64,000 nucleotides of DNA, from contig CM046878.1 in assembly GCA_025667525.1 (NCBI GenBank), positions 518,762,274 to 518,826,273 of the forward strand, given 5' to 3'. The notes under the pieces were generated by a model, which saw only the letters and a program-made list of their open reading frames with translations, did not search any database and was not told the origin of the DNA. Within the stretch, counting starts at the first letter, position 1. Each line of letters starts with the position of its first letter. The stretch is from Glebionis coronaria (taxonomy: Eukaryota; Streptophyta; Magnoliopsida; Asterales; Asteraceae). Of the stretch, positions 31,192 to 41,100 are shown piece after piece. Both the position numbers and the translations under genes were made by a program.

Positions 31192-33210
31192 TCAAGGGAG
31201 AATCTGAGAGTGCAAAAACCTGATCAACTGATAAGCTACATGATTGATACAATCAACCTGTAAATCAAATTCCAGCATTTTCTTCAAAGTTTCCTGTGTG
31301 AGGGGATACATCCTATCGACTAGCAAGTAGACAATCATCTCTGTCATAATTACCTCAATAACTACAGAAGAAGAAAACAGCCTCCAGAATATCATATTTG
31401 AATCCGTCTGATTTCCCCAAATGGCATCTTTTTGATCATGCTCGTACATTCTTTTCATTGTAGTCCACATGTCAAAATCTTTTTCCATGTCTTCTGTAGG
31501 TGGCTTAGACAGGAATTTTGCTTTCAAAACCCTCCAAAGATCATCAAGATCTTCTCTGTCTAAAGCCTCAAACATTTCTGGAAACGTTTGATACGCTTCA
31601 CAATCACCATTTGTCCTAAACACCTTCCACCAACTCATACCCTTATCAATCACAGATTCATATTTATAAACTGAGTACTTTGTCGAGATTGAATCTAACT
31701 TGAAGTCATCAGGAAGAACTAATTTCAATTTCTTATTAATCTCCTCATCAGATGGTCCCGTGTTATCAGCAGCAAACTTCCCTAGATTTTGCATCCTTTT
31801 CATTCTTTTTGGTTTGTTACGCTGACTAGCCAAACTAGACGTACCTGGACAACCACTCTCATATTTTCTTTTACATTGCTGTGTTTGATCAGATGTTTGT
31901 GCCATTTTGGCCAATATATCAGCAATATCATCTATGTTGTGACTTCCGTTATCACTTTCTTTATTAAAAGTATCGGTTTCAATATTTTCCGTGGGATAGT
32001 CATAATATTCAGTCCCACTTGACTCCTTTGAATCTTCATTCGTTTTTGCAGCATCATCCTCTTCATTGCCATCACTAGAGGAAACAACCAAACTTTTACT
32101 TCTCGTCCCCTCAAGTTGTTCAAGTCTTGTTTTTAAAATTTCAATTTCCAGACCCTGATCCTTTACTTTTTGTTCAAGTTGTGCATTTTGTCTTTGCAGA
32201 CTAGTGCACAAAACAGTCAACTCGGTATTTGTTAAGGATTCCATACTACCCTCATCTGTGTTGCCACTTTCATGTCTACCTTCAAAGCCTGGCTCAGTCA
32301 TCTTTTGCTTACTACCCTCACCTATGGTATGAGCGTCTTCTTCTACAACTGAATGTACCCTGATCGACTTGCTATGAGATGATACAGGGTCAGGATGAGG
32401 TTGTGATTCAGGCGAGGGTGTTTGATGAGCTTCTGCTGTGTTTGCAGAAGCTTCACACTGAATTATATCAAGAATTGGTTTTGTTAATGGGACATATCTC
32501 CCAGAAAAGTTTGGTGTGTTTGGTTTCAAGGTGTTGAATAATTTGGCTTTGTGTTTGGCCATCTTGTAAAACCTTTTGTGTTTGATCTCCCCATCCATGT
32601 CTAAAATAACTGACAAAAATCTTGGGTACATACAAAACTTTTTCTTGCCTTTAACATTTTTCAACATAGCATCAAAAATCATTTGCGAAAAATTGTATTT
32701 TTTCCCTGTTGCCAAACATACAAGTGTCGTCGCAATATTACTCCCGAATTCATTAAACGAGGTTGTTTTGGGACTTAAACACTGTTGAATAACATGTATT
32801 AAATATTTCCAGTGGGGTGCAAACTGTCCTTTAAAAAACTTTAATTTTTGTTTATCAGAAATATCATGGCCCAACAATGAAATATTTCGAAACAATTCGG
32901 TTTCACGCATACTACTGACACCATCCGCATCATTCAATAGAAGTGAGTCTCTGATTGAATCAACAGTTACCCACTTATATTTTCCATCAACCTTACTCTT
33001 AATTTTTACTTCTCCATCGACGGTTTTTATCTTTGAATTATTCCAAAACTGCTTAATGCGTGAAGTGTAGATTTTAGGATTTACCTGAAGTGCGAACTTA
33101 AAGTAGCAAACACGAAGATAGGCCACAATATCATCAAATTCCCTGTGATCATCACTCTTCTTCAAATTGGCAACCATGTTGTGATAATCCTGAAATTTAA
33201 TAGTCGTCAT
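31192..33210 (-). CDS. Intronless 672-aa protein resembling an Asteraceae copia accessory region
   Basis: The first ATG in the open frame is at 33210; the frame is open upstream to 33390 but without ATG. The N-terminal half (IKFQDYHNMVANL; QFWNNSKIKTVDG; FKGQFAPHWKYLIHVI; KKFCMYPRFLSVIL) resembles a region that I recall from Tanacetum-type Ty1/copia polyproteins, often mislabelled as longin-like or xylulose-kinase proteins. The C-terminal half (DREDLDDLWRVLKAKF; MYPLTQETLKKMLEFDLQ) resembles the tail of the same polyproteins. A coiled coil (LQRQNAQLEQKVKDQGLEIE) and an acidic linker separate them. No integrase, RT or RNase H and no LTRs surround it, so it appears to be MULE cargo. Function unknown. 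Confidence 0.75.
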   Translation of the reverse strand: MTTIKFQDYHNMVANLKKSDDHREFDDIVAYLRVCYFKFALQVNPKIYTSRIKQFWNNSKIKTVDGEVKIKSKVDGKYKWVTVDSIRDSLLLNDADGVSSMRETELFRNISLLGHDISDKQKLKFFKGQFAPHWKYLIHVIQQCLSPKTTSFNEFGSNIATTLVCLATGKKYNFSQMIFDAMLKNVKGKKKFCMYPRFLSVILDMDGEIKHKRFYKMAKHKAKLFNTLKPNTPNFSGRYVPLTKPILDIIQCEASANTAEAHQTPSPESQPHPDPVSSHSKSIRVHSVVEEDAHTIGEGSKQKMTEPGFEGRHESGNTDEGSMESLTNTELTVLCTSLQRQNAQLEQKVKDQGLEIEILKTRLEQLEGTRSKSLVVSSSDGNEEDDAAKTNEDSKESSGTEYYDYPTENIETDTFNKESDNGSHNIDDIADILAKMAQTSDQTQQCKRKYESGCPGTSSLASQRNKPKRMKRMQNLGKFAADNTGPSDEEINKKLKLVLPDDFKLDSISTKYSVYKYESVIDKGMSWWKVFRTNGDCEAYQTFPEMFEALDREDLDDLWRVLKAKFLSKPPTEDMEKDFDMWTTMKRMYEHDQKDAIWGNQTDSNMIFWRLFSSSVVIEVIMTEMIVYLLVDRMYPLTQETLKKMLEFDLQVDCINHVAYQLIRFLHSQILP

Positions 33211-33631
33211 TGCTAGTGGGTTATGATTGATTTGCAATTTACCATGAACCAGAAAAGGGAATTGAATTTTATATGCAGATTGAAGAATTAATAGTGGACG
33301 GATTTGATTGAATTGAAAAAAGAAATTATCAATATATTGTTTTTGAAGGTTATTAAACCAACTGATGATCAAACCGCCGTTAAAAGTCAATGGTCAAACA
33401 TCTGTTTATCCAATAACGGCTGTTTCACTCAACGGTTATAAAAACAGGGACAAAATGGTCAAACAACATTCAACTATCAACAATTGTTTAGACTCATCAA
33501 CTAACAGACAGTTTGATAGATAATCTAAATCAACCCACATTGTTCGATAAAAAAAAATAAAACAAGAAAATAAGTTCTTAAACATAAACAACAAATCAAT
33601 GTTCATTAACAACCACATAAGTTGATGCAAT

Positions 33632-36417
33632 CTATGGCTCATCCAAGTTAACAACGTCTAAAGAGTACGACGTTGACTGCTGAGTGCCGTTATGTTCTCC
33701 CTGCCTTATTTCATTGTCACACGTCTTTGCCTAAAACATATGTAAAAAATTATATAAATGTCAAAACAACCACGTAACCAAATATAAAATATAAAAACAA
33801 CATAAAGAGCTTACCTTTTTGGATGGTAACGGTTCTCTGCAAGTTTGTCTGTTGTGCCCACGATTACCGCATTTTCCACATTTAACAGGTAGCTTTTCCT
33901 CACCTTGTGATTTAATACGATCTTTATTCTTTGGTCTGCCCGGTTGTTTTTTACCAATAATTGGTGGCCTAACAACTTGCAAGTAATTAGGACGTTGCCA
34001 ACTTGAAACTTCTCCGACCGGATAAACCATTCCTTGGTATGTGGCTTTTAGCGTTGCTTTCTTAAACCAGCCTTGCGCCATGTGATTAAACTCTGTCAAC
34101 CCAAGAACTCTACATATTGCCAAAGCATGGGCACAAGGCAAACCTGAAAGTTGCCAAACTCGACATGTGCATGAGTAATTATATATCTCGACAGTATGGA
34201 TTCTACGAGTATCGTCAACTTGGTAAATTTTAAACTTCTCAATGCCTGTCACAGTCCAACTAACGCCTTTTCGCCACCGCTTGTTTATTTTTCCTTTAGC
34301 CCAGTTACTTAGTTCATTGTCCTTTGGTTGTGCATCTGAAAAAAATAAAAAATAATACTCAGTTTGTAAATGATCAACTGCTTTTACCTGTGCACAAATT
34401 CTCAGATTTTGTAAAAATGCTCAACTATTCCACAAATAATCAACCATTTGTTAAATTATTCCTTATTTATCAAATAGAGTAACTACATGTCAACTGCATT
34501 TTTTAGGGCAAAACAGGGGGAACTGTTTATCAAAACAGGAGGATCGTTTTTATCAAAACAGGGGGAACTTTTTTATCAAAACAGGGGGACTTTTTATCAA
34601 AAAAATGGGCTTAGTTATAAAACTACAGATAACAGAACAATAATAGTACCTTTGTATTTTTGGCGACGACTACAATACCACTTCTGAACCAGTTTCCTAA
34701 ACCACTCCATTAGGTTTGTAATTGGAAGTTTTCTTCGTTCTTTTGTTAAAGCATTGATTGACTCAACCGAGTTAGAAGTCATGTAATTGTAACGATTACT
34801 AGTACAATGTGCCCTGGACCACTTGTCTACACCAGCATCTATAAGGGTTTTGTATGCTTGCGGTCTTTTGCCTCTAATTTCACTGATCCTATTATTAAAA
34901 TCTTCAATTAGGTAAGCTTTGCACATCTTCCAGTATGTTGACTCAAGTACATCACCGCTCAACTTACAGTTCATCATTAGATGCCTACAACAGTACCCAT
35001 GAAATGCATTTGGGAAAACAGCAGCACAAGCTGATAAAATCCCAGCATGTCTATCTGATATGATAGCCAATTCAGGATTTTCCCCTATGCATTCCTTCAA
35101 GTGGTTCAAAAACCATGTCCATGATTCTGCACTCTCAGCCTGAGACACACCAGTTGCAATAGGTATAATTTGGTTGTTGCCATCCATTCCCACAGCTGTC
35201 AAATTAGTTCCCTGGAATGGCCCTTTAAGATGAGCTCCATCTATTATCAACAACGGCCTCATATGGTCCTTAAAGCTCCGAATCTAAATTAATTAAAAAA
35301 CTTTAGCTATACTGAAAGTTTATTTATACTGATAAAAATTAGATACAAATAAAAATGCTTACCGAAACACCAAAAGCTATAAACACTTGCTTAAATCTTT
35401 TTTCGTCATCAGTCTCGATATGTGTTACAGTACCGTCATTTGTCAACATTAAGTTATGACAATAATACGGTAACTGTGCAAAAGAGGCAACAGGGCAACC
35501 GGCTATAGCTTCCAAAGCCACATTCTTAGATCTACATGCTTGTTTGTAGGTAATGTCGATGTTGTACTGACTGTTTATATCATCTTGAATGTCCTTACCC
35601 TTGTATATACGAGTGGTATTTTCTTTTAACTTAACTTGTAATAAATGACCCACCAATTTTGCGGTAGCATTACGATGATGCATACCAATTTGGTTCCTTG
35701 GACAAGTGTGATGGTCATTTACTTTTTTAACAATCCATTCATTGGAAGATGTCAGCTTATTTGAAATTATTTTCCAACCACAACCCTCGTGCACACATAT
35801 TACATCATATCTAAAGGGATCTGATTTCCTAGGCTTAAACTGGTATCCTTCTAAAAGAGCTTTTTCACCAAGTTTACGCATTAATAATTCTTTACTATCA
35901 AATCTATCACCTTGTGACACAGTTCGATCAAATAATTCTTTACTTGATTCACCTGAGTGACCTTCTTCAATCATGTACTGATCTATATCTTCTGGTGGAC
36001 TACCTATATTTGTTAATGTATTTTGTTCCCAATCTATTATTTCATACTTGTCTAAGGTTTCTTGTTTCGGTATAGGTGAATTATTATTATCATCTATATC
36101 ATGTTTTTGAGGATCCAAATCACTCTTCTTAACAGGACTAGAAGTAATGTCTTTTTTTTGTATGAATATTGTATGCGGGTTACCTTTCTTGTGACCTACA
36201 TTATTGATGAAGAAATTGACATCATCATCATCGTGTATGCGCACCAATCTTGAACCTTGTTCATAAGTAAACGTGATATCGGAATGCAGGTTAATTTCGT
36301 ACTTTTTCTTCACATAAGAGACAAGTTCTTCGTAATTTGTGCTTTTCTTAAGGCTAACACCAAAAATTAAGCCTTCGTAGTCAAAAACACACTAATTTCT
36401 TTCCTGGAAGAAGTCAT
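33632..36417 (-). CDS. MudrA-type MULE transposase, one-base frame change near the start
   Basis: Exons on the minus strand: 36417-35363, 35283-34650, 34335-33815, 33730-33632, all GT-AG with consistent phases. Order: PB1-like N-terminus (VRIHDDDDVNFFI), the Mutator DNA-binding domain (CVHEGCGWKI...DHHTC), the DDE core (Asp367 in IIDGAHLKG, Asp429 in ISDRHAG, likely Glu526 in SNSVESIN), a SWIM zinc finger (SCTCRVWQLSGLPCAHA) and a CCHC knuckle (CGKCGNRGHNRQTC). Expected length is about 769 residues. The ATG at 36417 is one base out of frame with the rest: an A run at 36383-36387 (T run in the gene) is one base short. This may be a real defect or a sequencing error. Confidence 0.85.
34505..34605 (+). 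repeat. AAAACAGGGGGAA tandem motif, array 1
   Basis: Four units of about 25 bases built on TATCAAAACAGGGGGAACT lie inside intron 2 of the transposase gene. The same unit recurs at 38350-38415, and single motifs occur at 27411, 31027, 36599, 37700 and 43036. Confidence 0.75.
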
Positions 36418-36419
36418 TT

Positions 36420-37004
36420 TTTTAATTTTTTTGTAACAAGAAACTAAAAAGGAAACTCATTTTTCTTGATTATATAATAGCAAAGTTCATGTAACTATTA
36501 ATGGTCTTTATGATATTCAACAACCAAAGGACATTTTACAAGTGCTCAACTAATAGGGGGTAGATGCTCGACTTTCGTAGGGGTTAGTAATTGTGAATTC
36601 AGGGGGAATAGTAACTACAACAGGTGGAAACAGATGGCCTAGACTTTTAAAAAGATTTATACTAGACTAGTCGTTTAGAGAGGGGTAGTTTCACATATTA
36701 ATTCCAAAGTAATATTTTTTTAACTAGTCACCTTAAGTTGTTATTTCACATAACAAGTCACCTTAAGTTCTTTACATCAAGTCGTTTAAAGAGGGGTAGT
36801 TTCACATAACAATGTTTAAATTTAGGGAAAAAGACCAATTTATATATGTACAATAAAATTAATTAAAGTTGAAGGGTAATTTTTGCACAGTTTAGATAAG
36901 TTTGTTTACAAGCGGTTAATAATTGTAATACATAAAAACCGATCAAAACATAATTTACGACCAATCCCATACCTAAATCAATCAGATCCCCAAAATCAGG
37001 AACA
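36420..37004. promoter_or_regulatory. Divergent intergenic region between transposase and small acidic gene
   Basis: This 585-bp region separates the minus-strand transposase start from a plus-strand gene start. It holds a TGCTC-type motif (36542), a CAGGGGGAA motif (36599) and a partial duplication around TCACCTTAAGTT and AGTCGTTTA (36665-36800). A TATA-like TTTATATATG is at 36839. Promoter function is inferred only from position. Confidence 0.35.
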
Positions 37005-37864
37005 ATGGCAAATCATAACGGTAAGTCACATCTTTAATAGATTTTGTTACTAAATTTAGACAATTTAATTTAATCCCCCGTATAATATTACAATTTTAAT
37101 TTGTTATACAAAATATTATAATTAGATATGAGATACACATATGATATGTTTTTGTCGTATATTGATTATTAAGGATTCGGTATATTTATGGTAGATTAAG
37201 TAACAATTATGTTGTTGGTATATTTTAGGGTAGATTAAGGAATACCTATGTTGTTGGTATATTTTAGGGTAGATTATATAAAACTTATGTTGTTGGTATA
37301 TTTTAGGGTAGATTATGTTGTTGGTGTATTAAAGATGCGGTATATTTTTGGTAGATTAAGGAACACTTATCTTCTTGTTATATTTTAGGGGATTCTTTTT
37401 TAAAATTAAGGAATACCAATTAACTTCGTATTTTGTTGCCAAATTCAGATAATCAAAATAGTTCTCATGGATCAAACTACTTAACATGGGATTCAGACGA
37501 TAGCTTTTCATCGAGTTCATCAAGTTCTGTGGTTGAAATGGAAAAAGTGTCTAGTAAAGGTCCATTTAATTACCTCGTCAATTGGTTTGATGAAGAGGAA
37601 GAGAAAGATGAACCAGAGTTCTTCTTTTTGAAGCCAAAAAAACTCAAACTAAGGAATGTTGATGAAACCAGTTCTGATGACGGCACGGAAAGTGAGAAAC
37701 AGGGGGAACCCATATATAAAAGCCCTTTCCTAAGTTACAGCGATGACGAGTCAAAACAGGCTTCAAAGGGTAAAAAGGACCTCCCAGATGATCTTATTTC
37801 TGATGCAACATCCAAGCCAAAGCGTGTTAAGCCTTCTAAGGGTAAAGGTAAAAGCGACAAGTAG
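37005..37864 (+). CDS. Small acidic, Ser/Lys-rich protein of unknown function, two exons
   Basis: Exon 1 is 37005-37020 (MANHN plus one base) with a GTAAGT donor. Exon 2 is 37449-37864 after TTCAG, joining in phase to give a protein of 143 residues. It has a serine run, an acidic centre (WFDEEEEKDEPEFFFLKPKK) and a lysine-rich tail (PKRVKPSKGKGKSDK), suggesting a nuclear, charged and possibly disordered protein. It stands head to head with the transposase. Its position recalls the second gene of some Mutator elements (mudrB), but I see no sequence similarity to claim. Confidence 0.6.
37160..37400 (+). repeat. Minisatellite in the intron of the small acidic gene
   Basis: Units of roughly 50 bases containing TTATGTTGTTGGTATATTTT and AGGGTAGATTA are repeated about four times in tandem with decay at the edges. 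Confidence 0.75.
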
Positions 37865-38349
37865 TATATTTGTCGTATGTAATCTTTTGCAAACTTAACC
37901 CGTCACTGGGTAACTCTTATGTAATGGTATAATATTATGTAACCTTTTGCACACTATACCCGTTACTAGAAAGTATGGGTATTTATTATGTAACCGTATA
38001 ATGTATGACTTAATGTATGTTTCCTTTTCACTATTCTGAATCCTTTTTCATTTTGAAAGAAAATTTGTAATGGAACACTTGACTTGTATACAAGGAAAGT
38101 CAGGACTTTTGACTTGTATACAAGGAAAGTCTTTAGGGTAGTTTCAGTGAAGTTAATGGTCATAAATATGTGCAACAAGAAACTAGATATAGATTATTCA
38201 GAAAGGGTGTTAAGTGTAGGCACTGTCCTTTAAGGTTTTCTTAGTGATAATGTAACAACATTAGTTAATAGTCATAAATTAATTCAACAACCGTAGACTT
38301 AGGCAAGTGATAAACCAACGGTGCTCACGTTATCAACTATTAGTTAAAT

Positions 38350-38415
38350 TTTATCTCAAAACAGGGGGAATTATTTATCAAAACAGGGGGAATTATTTAT
38401 CAAAACAGGGCGAAC
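38350..38415 (+). repeat. AAAACAGGGGGAA tandem motif, array 2
   Basis: Three units of about 23 bases (ATTTATCAAAACAGGGGGAA) lie between the small acidic gene and the F-box gene. They are followed at 38535-38570 by ACTGACGGTGCTCAAG, a near copy of the MULE subterminal GACGGCGCTCAAC. Confidence 0.7.
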
Positions 38416-38739
38416 GTTTTTACCAAAAGAGGAAACCACAAGTAATCACTTTCAGATTTATTAGTTCATGTATCCTTGTTTGTAAAAGAACAGGCATGCG
38501 AAATAATCTTTTCCTCGATGTTAATTTAGGATTCTTATTGAGCAACTGACGGTGCTCAAGTGATCAACTTGTATTTATTTTGACTTGTCTTGTCAATATA
38601 CAAAGTCAACTAATGAAATTGTACTATGTCCTTTAAGGTTATTTCTGCATTTACTAGGTTATAAGTATGTTGACATCACCTTTGTCATCAGATACAACAT
38701 ACCAATTGTTTCTTTCTTTTGTCAGAAACCTCCTTAAAA

Positions 38740-39765
38740 ATGTCTGAATATATTCCAATAGAAATACAAAGAGAAATCATGCTTAGACTACCTGTAAGAG
38801 ACGTATGCAGATGTCGTCAGATATGCAAGTCTCTGAAAGCTATCATTGATGCAGAAGATTTCATTCGTGAATACGGGTCTCATGAGGTTGCTAATTATAG
38901 CTTTATTTTTCAATACAAGCAAGAGGTTCTGGGCAATGGTATCATGTATAAGGTGAATAGGGACATAGAATTCGGACTAGTTGAGAATTCTGGATTAAAT
39001 TCTGCTTCACTGGATCCACTCTGCACTTCTGAAGGTATATGGTGTTTTGTTGTTGCAGGAGAAATCGCATTTGTTCTCTGGAACCCAATATTGGACAAAA
39101 ATGTGACCATCTTGGCACCATATCTAGAGGCTCCTTTTTCCAAAAAGGTATTTGGGTTTGGTGTTTCTGAGGCAACACAGGAACCTACCATAGTAAAGAT
39201 AACTAATCCAGTAGTTGAAGGTCCATGCTCAGTCTCTGTATTTACAATGTCCTCACGTGTATGGATTGATTTGTTACCCGAAGATTCGCCCCGGGGATCT
39301 CTACGAATCAAAAGGGGCAGCCAGGCAGTGGTGGCCGGAAGAATTTATTGGGTGTGTTCTGAAAATTATATTTGTAACCATGAACAAGAGCACAGAAGAT
39401 TTATGATTTTGTCCTTTGGACTGGATACTCACCAGTTTATACTGGAAGATATCCCTGAGGAGATAACAAGAGCCGTTCCACCTCCATACACACTTTCAAA
39501 GCTAAACAATCGTCTCATAATTTCAGGGACAGTTGTTTTTCTAAGAGGACGAGTTACTTGTGGTTGGCAATTAGATGTGGTGGATGGCTTGCTTTCAATG
39601 GCTGGAGTGAATTACTTTCACGAAAGGGATATCGAGCTAGTGCCAAAGTTGTTGGGGTTTACAAATAACAATGAGCCGATATTTGTGACAAGTGTAAACC
39701 CTGTTGGTTTTCCTCACATCCTAGAAACATGGCACAGACCAACCGGTCAATGGGTAAACAACTGA
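38740..39765 (+). CDS. F-box protein, 341 aa
   Basis: Single open frame from ATG at 38740; a TTTTGTCAG acceptor at 38723 hints at a spliced 5' leader. Residues about 4-40 are a plant F-box (YIPIEIQREIMLRLPVRDVC..R.ICKSLKAII), the Skp1-binding part of an SCF ubiquitin ligase. The rest resembles an F-box-associated beta domain (WCFVVAGEIAFVLWNPIL; FGFGVSEATQEPTIVKI; VFTMSSRVWIDL). The length is normal for this family and the frame is intact. It lies inside the MULE with no intron or boundary marking it as a recent capture. Its target is unknown. Confidence 0.85.
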   Translation: MSEYIPIEIQREIMLRLPVRDVCRCRQICKSLKAIIDAEDFIREYGSHEVANYSFIFQYKQEVLGNGIMYKVNRDIEFGLVENSGLNSASLDPLCTSEGIWCFVVAGEIAFVLWNPILDKNVTILAPYLEAPFSKKVFGFGVSEATQEPTIVKITNPVVEGPCSVSVFTMSSRVWIDLLPEDSPRGSLRIKRGSQAVVAGRIYWVCSENYICNHEQEHRRFMILSFGLDTHQFILEDIPEEITRAVPPPYTLSKLNNRLIISGTVVFLRGRVTCGWQLDVVDGLLSMAGVNYFHERDIELVPKLLGFTNNNEPIFVTSVNPVGFPHILETWHRPTGQWVNN

Positions 39766-40090
39766 GCTATTCAAGGAGTACCCAGTTCTTTCATGGTCGG
39801 CCCCTACAAGGAATCGTTATTTCTTATTAACAGTCCACCAAGTGAAATTATATAACTCTCCATGCTATGTTATGTCTGTTAGTGATATCATGATGTATTG
39901 TATTTCTTTTCGTTTGTTTGTTTTGTTTAATGTCTGTACTGTTCTTAATCTTATTTAGCAAATGCAATAGTGCTCAACCGTAGCACAATTTTCACAAATT
40001 ATCAACTTTTAATCTTGTTAATCTTAGATTTAAATTTTGTTTATTAGTATTGGGATTACCAGTTTACAAGTAGTGTAAAAGAAAAATAAA
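39766..40090 (+). other. F-box 3' flank and truncated repeat tail
   Basis: Nothing coding is seen. From about 40005 the sequence TTTTAATCTTGTTAATCTTA...TTTGTTTATT matches the tail of the 285-bp SINE-like unit, a partial extra copy. Confidence 0.5.
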
Positions 40091-40094
40091 ATAA

Positions 40095-40375
40095 AAAAGT
40101 TTTAAAAAATTTGGACGTAGCTAGGACTCGAACCTGCGCCACACACACCACAACACACACACCTTACCGTCATGCCCTAGGGTCTTTACTGATAAATTTC
40201 CCTAGGGCTTGTATACAAGGGGTGTTTTGTTTTCAACTTATATTAATTTTCGATTGTTATAAGCTTGTTTTCAACTTATTAGTTAAGGAAATTTAGCTTT
40301 TAATCTTGTTAATCTTAGGTATAAATTTTGTTTATTGGTATTGGGATTACCAGTATTGTAAAAGAAAAATACAAA
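40095..40375 (-). repeat. tRNA-like SINE unit, copy 3
   Basis: Same unit as at 30280 and 30561, with an intact B box on the minus strand near 40126. Confidence 0.6.
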
Positions 40376-40640
40376 TGCTCAACTTTTGTTGGATATTGCA
40401 CAACTGCTCAACTATTTGTTTTCCTAATGTACAATTGCTCAACTTTCTGTTGGATATTGCACAATTGCTTAACCTTTTGTTACTTACGCACAAATGCTCA
40501 ACTTTTCAATGAACAAATGCTCAACTTTTCAATGAACAAATGCTCAACTTTTCAATGAAAAGTTGAGCATTTGCTTAATGAACAAATGCTCAACTTTTCA
40601 ATGAACAAATGCTCAACTTTTCCACCAAAAGTTTTAAAAA
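40370..40640 (+). repeat. TGCTCAACTTT repeats, right cluster
   Basis: AATGAACAAATGCTCAACTT is repeated five times within 40490-40625. Around 40545-40580 one copy is inverted (AAAAGTTGAGCATTTG), making a small palindrome. Confidence 0.8.
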
Positions 40641-40905
40641 ATTTGGACGTAACCAGCACTCGAACCTGCGCCACACACACCACAACACACACACCTTACC
40701 GTCATGCCCTAGGGTCTTTACTGATAAAGTTTCCCTAGGGCTTGTATACAAGGGGTGTTTTGTTTTCAGCTTATATTAATTTTCGATTGTTATAAGCTTA
40801 TTTTCAACTTATTACTTAAGGAAATTTAGCTTTTAATCTTGTTAATCTTAGGTTTAAATTTTGTTTATTGGTATTGGGATTACCAGTAGTGTAAAAGAAA
40901 AATAA
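40625..40905 (-). repeat. tRNA-like SINE unit, copy 4
   Basis: Same unit; the B-box side reads with small changes (CAGCACTCGAACC on the plus strand). Confidence 0.6.
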
Positions 40906-41100
40906 AATAAAAAAGTTTTAAAAAATTTGGACGTAGCCAGGACGCGAACCTGCGCCACACACACCACAACACACACACCTTACCGTCATGCCCTAGGGTC
41001 TTTACTGATAAAGTTTCCCTAGGGCTTGTATACAAGGGGTGTTTTGTTTTCAGCTTATATTAATTTTCAACTTTTGTTATAAGCTTGTTTTCAACTTTTG
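40906..41100 (-). repeat. tRNA-like SINE unit, copy 5 (truncated)
   Basis: In tandem with copy 4 at a period of about 285 bases. It loses the tail and ends near the 3' end of the right Ulp gene. Confidence 0.6.

Noticed and set aside
33436..33654. A 72-codon minus-strand frame overlapping the transposase 3' end
   Set aside because: It is a shadow of the last transposase exon in another frame, extended into AT-rich spacer.
38910..39311. A 133-codon minus-strand frame
   Set aside because: It is antisense to the F-box gene and has no independent support.
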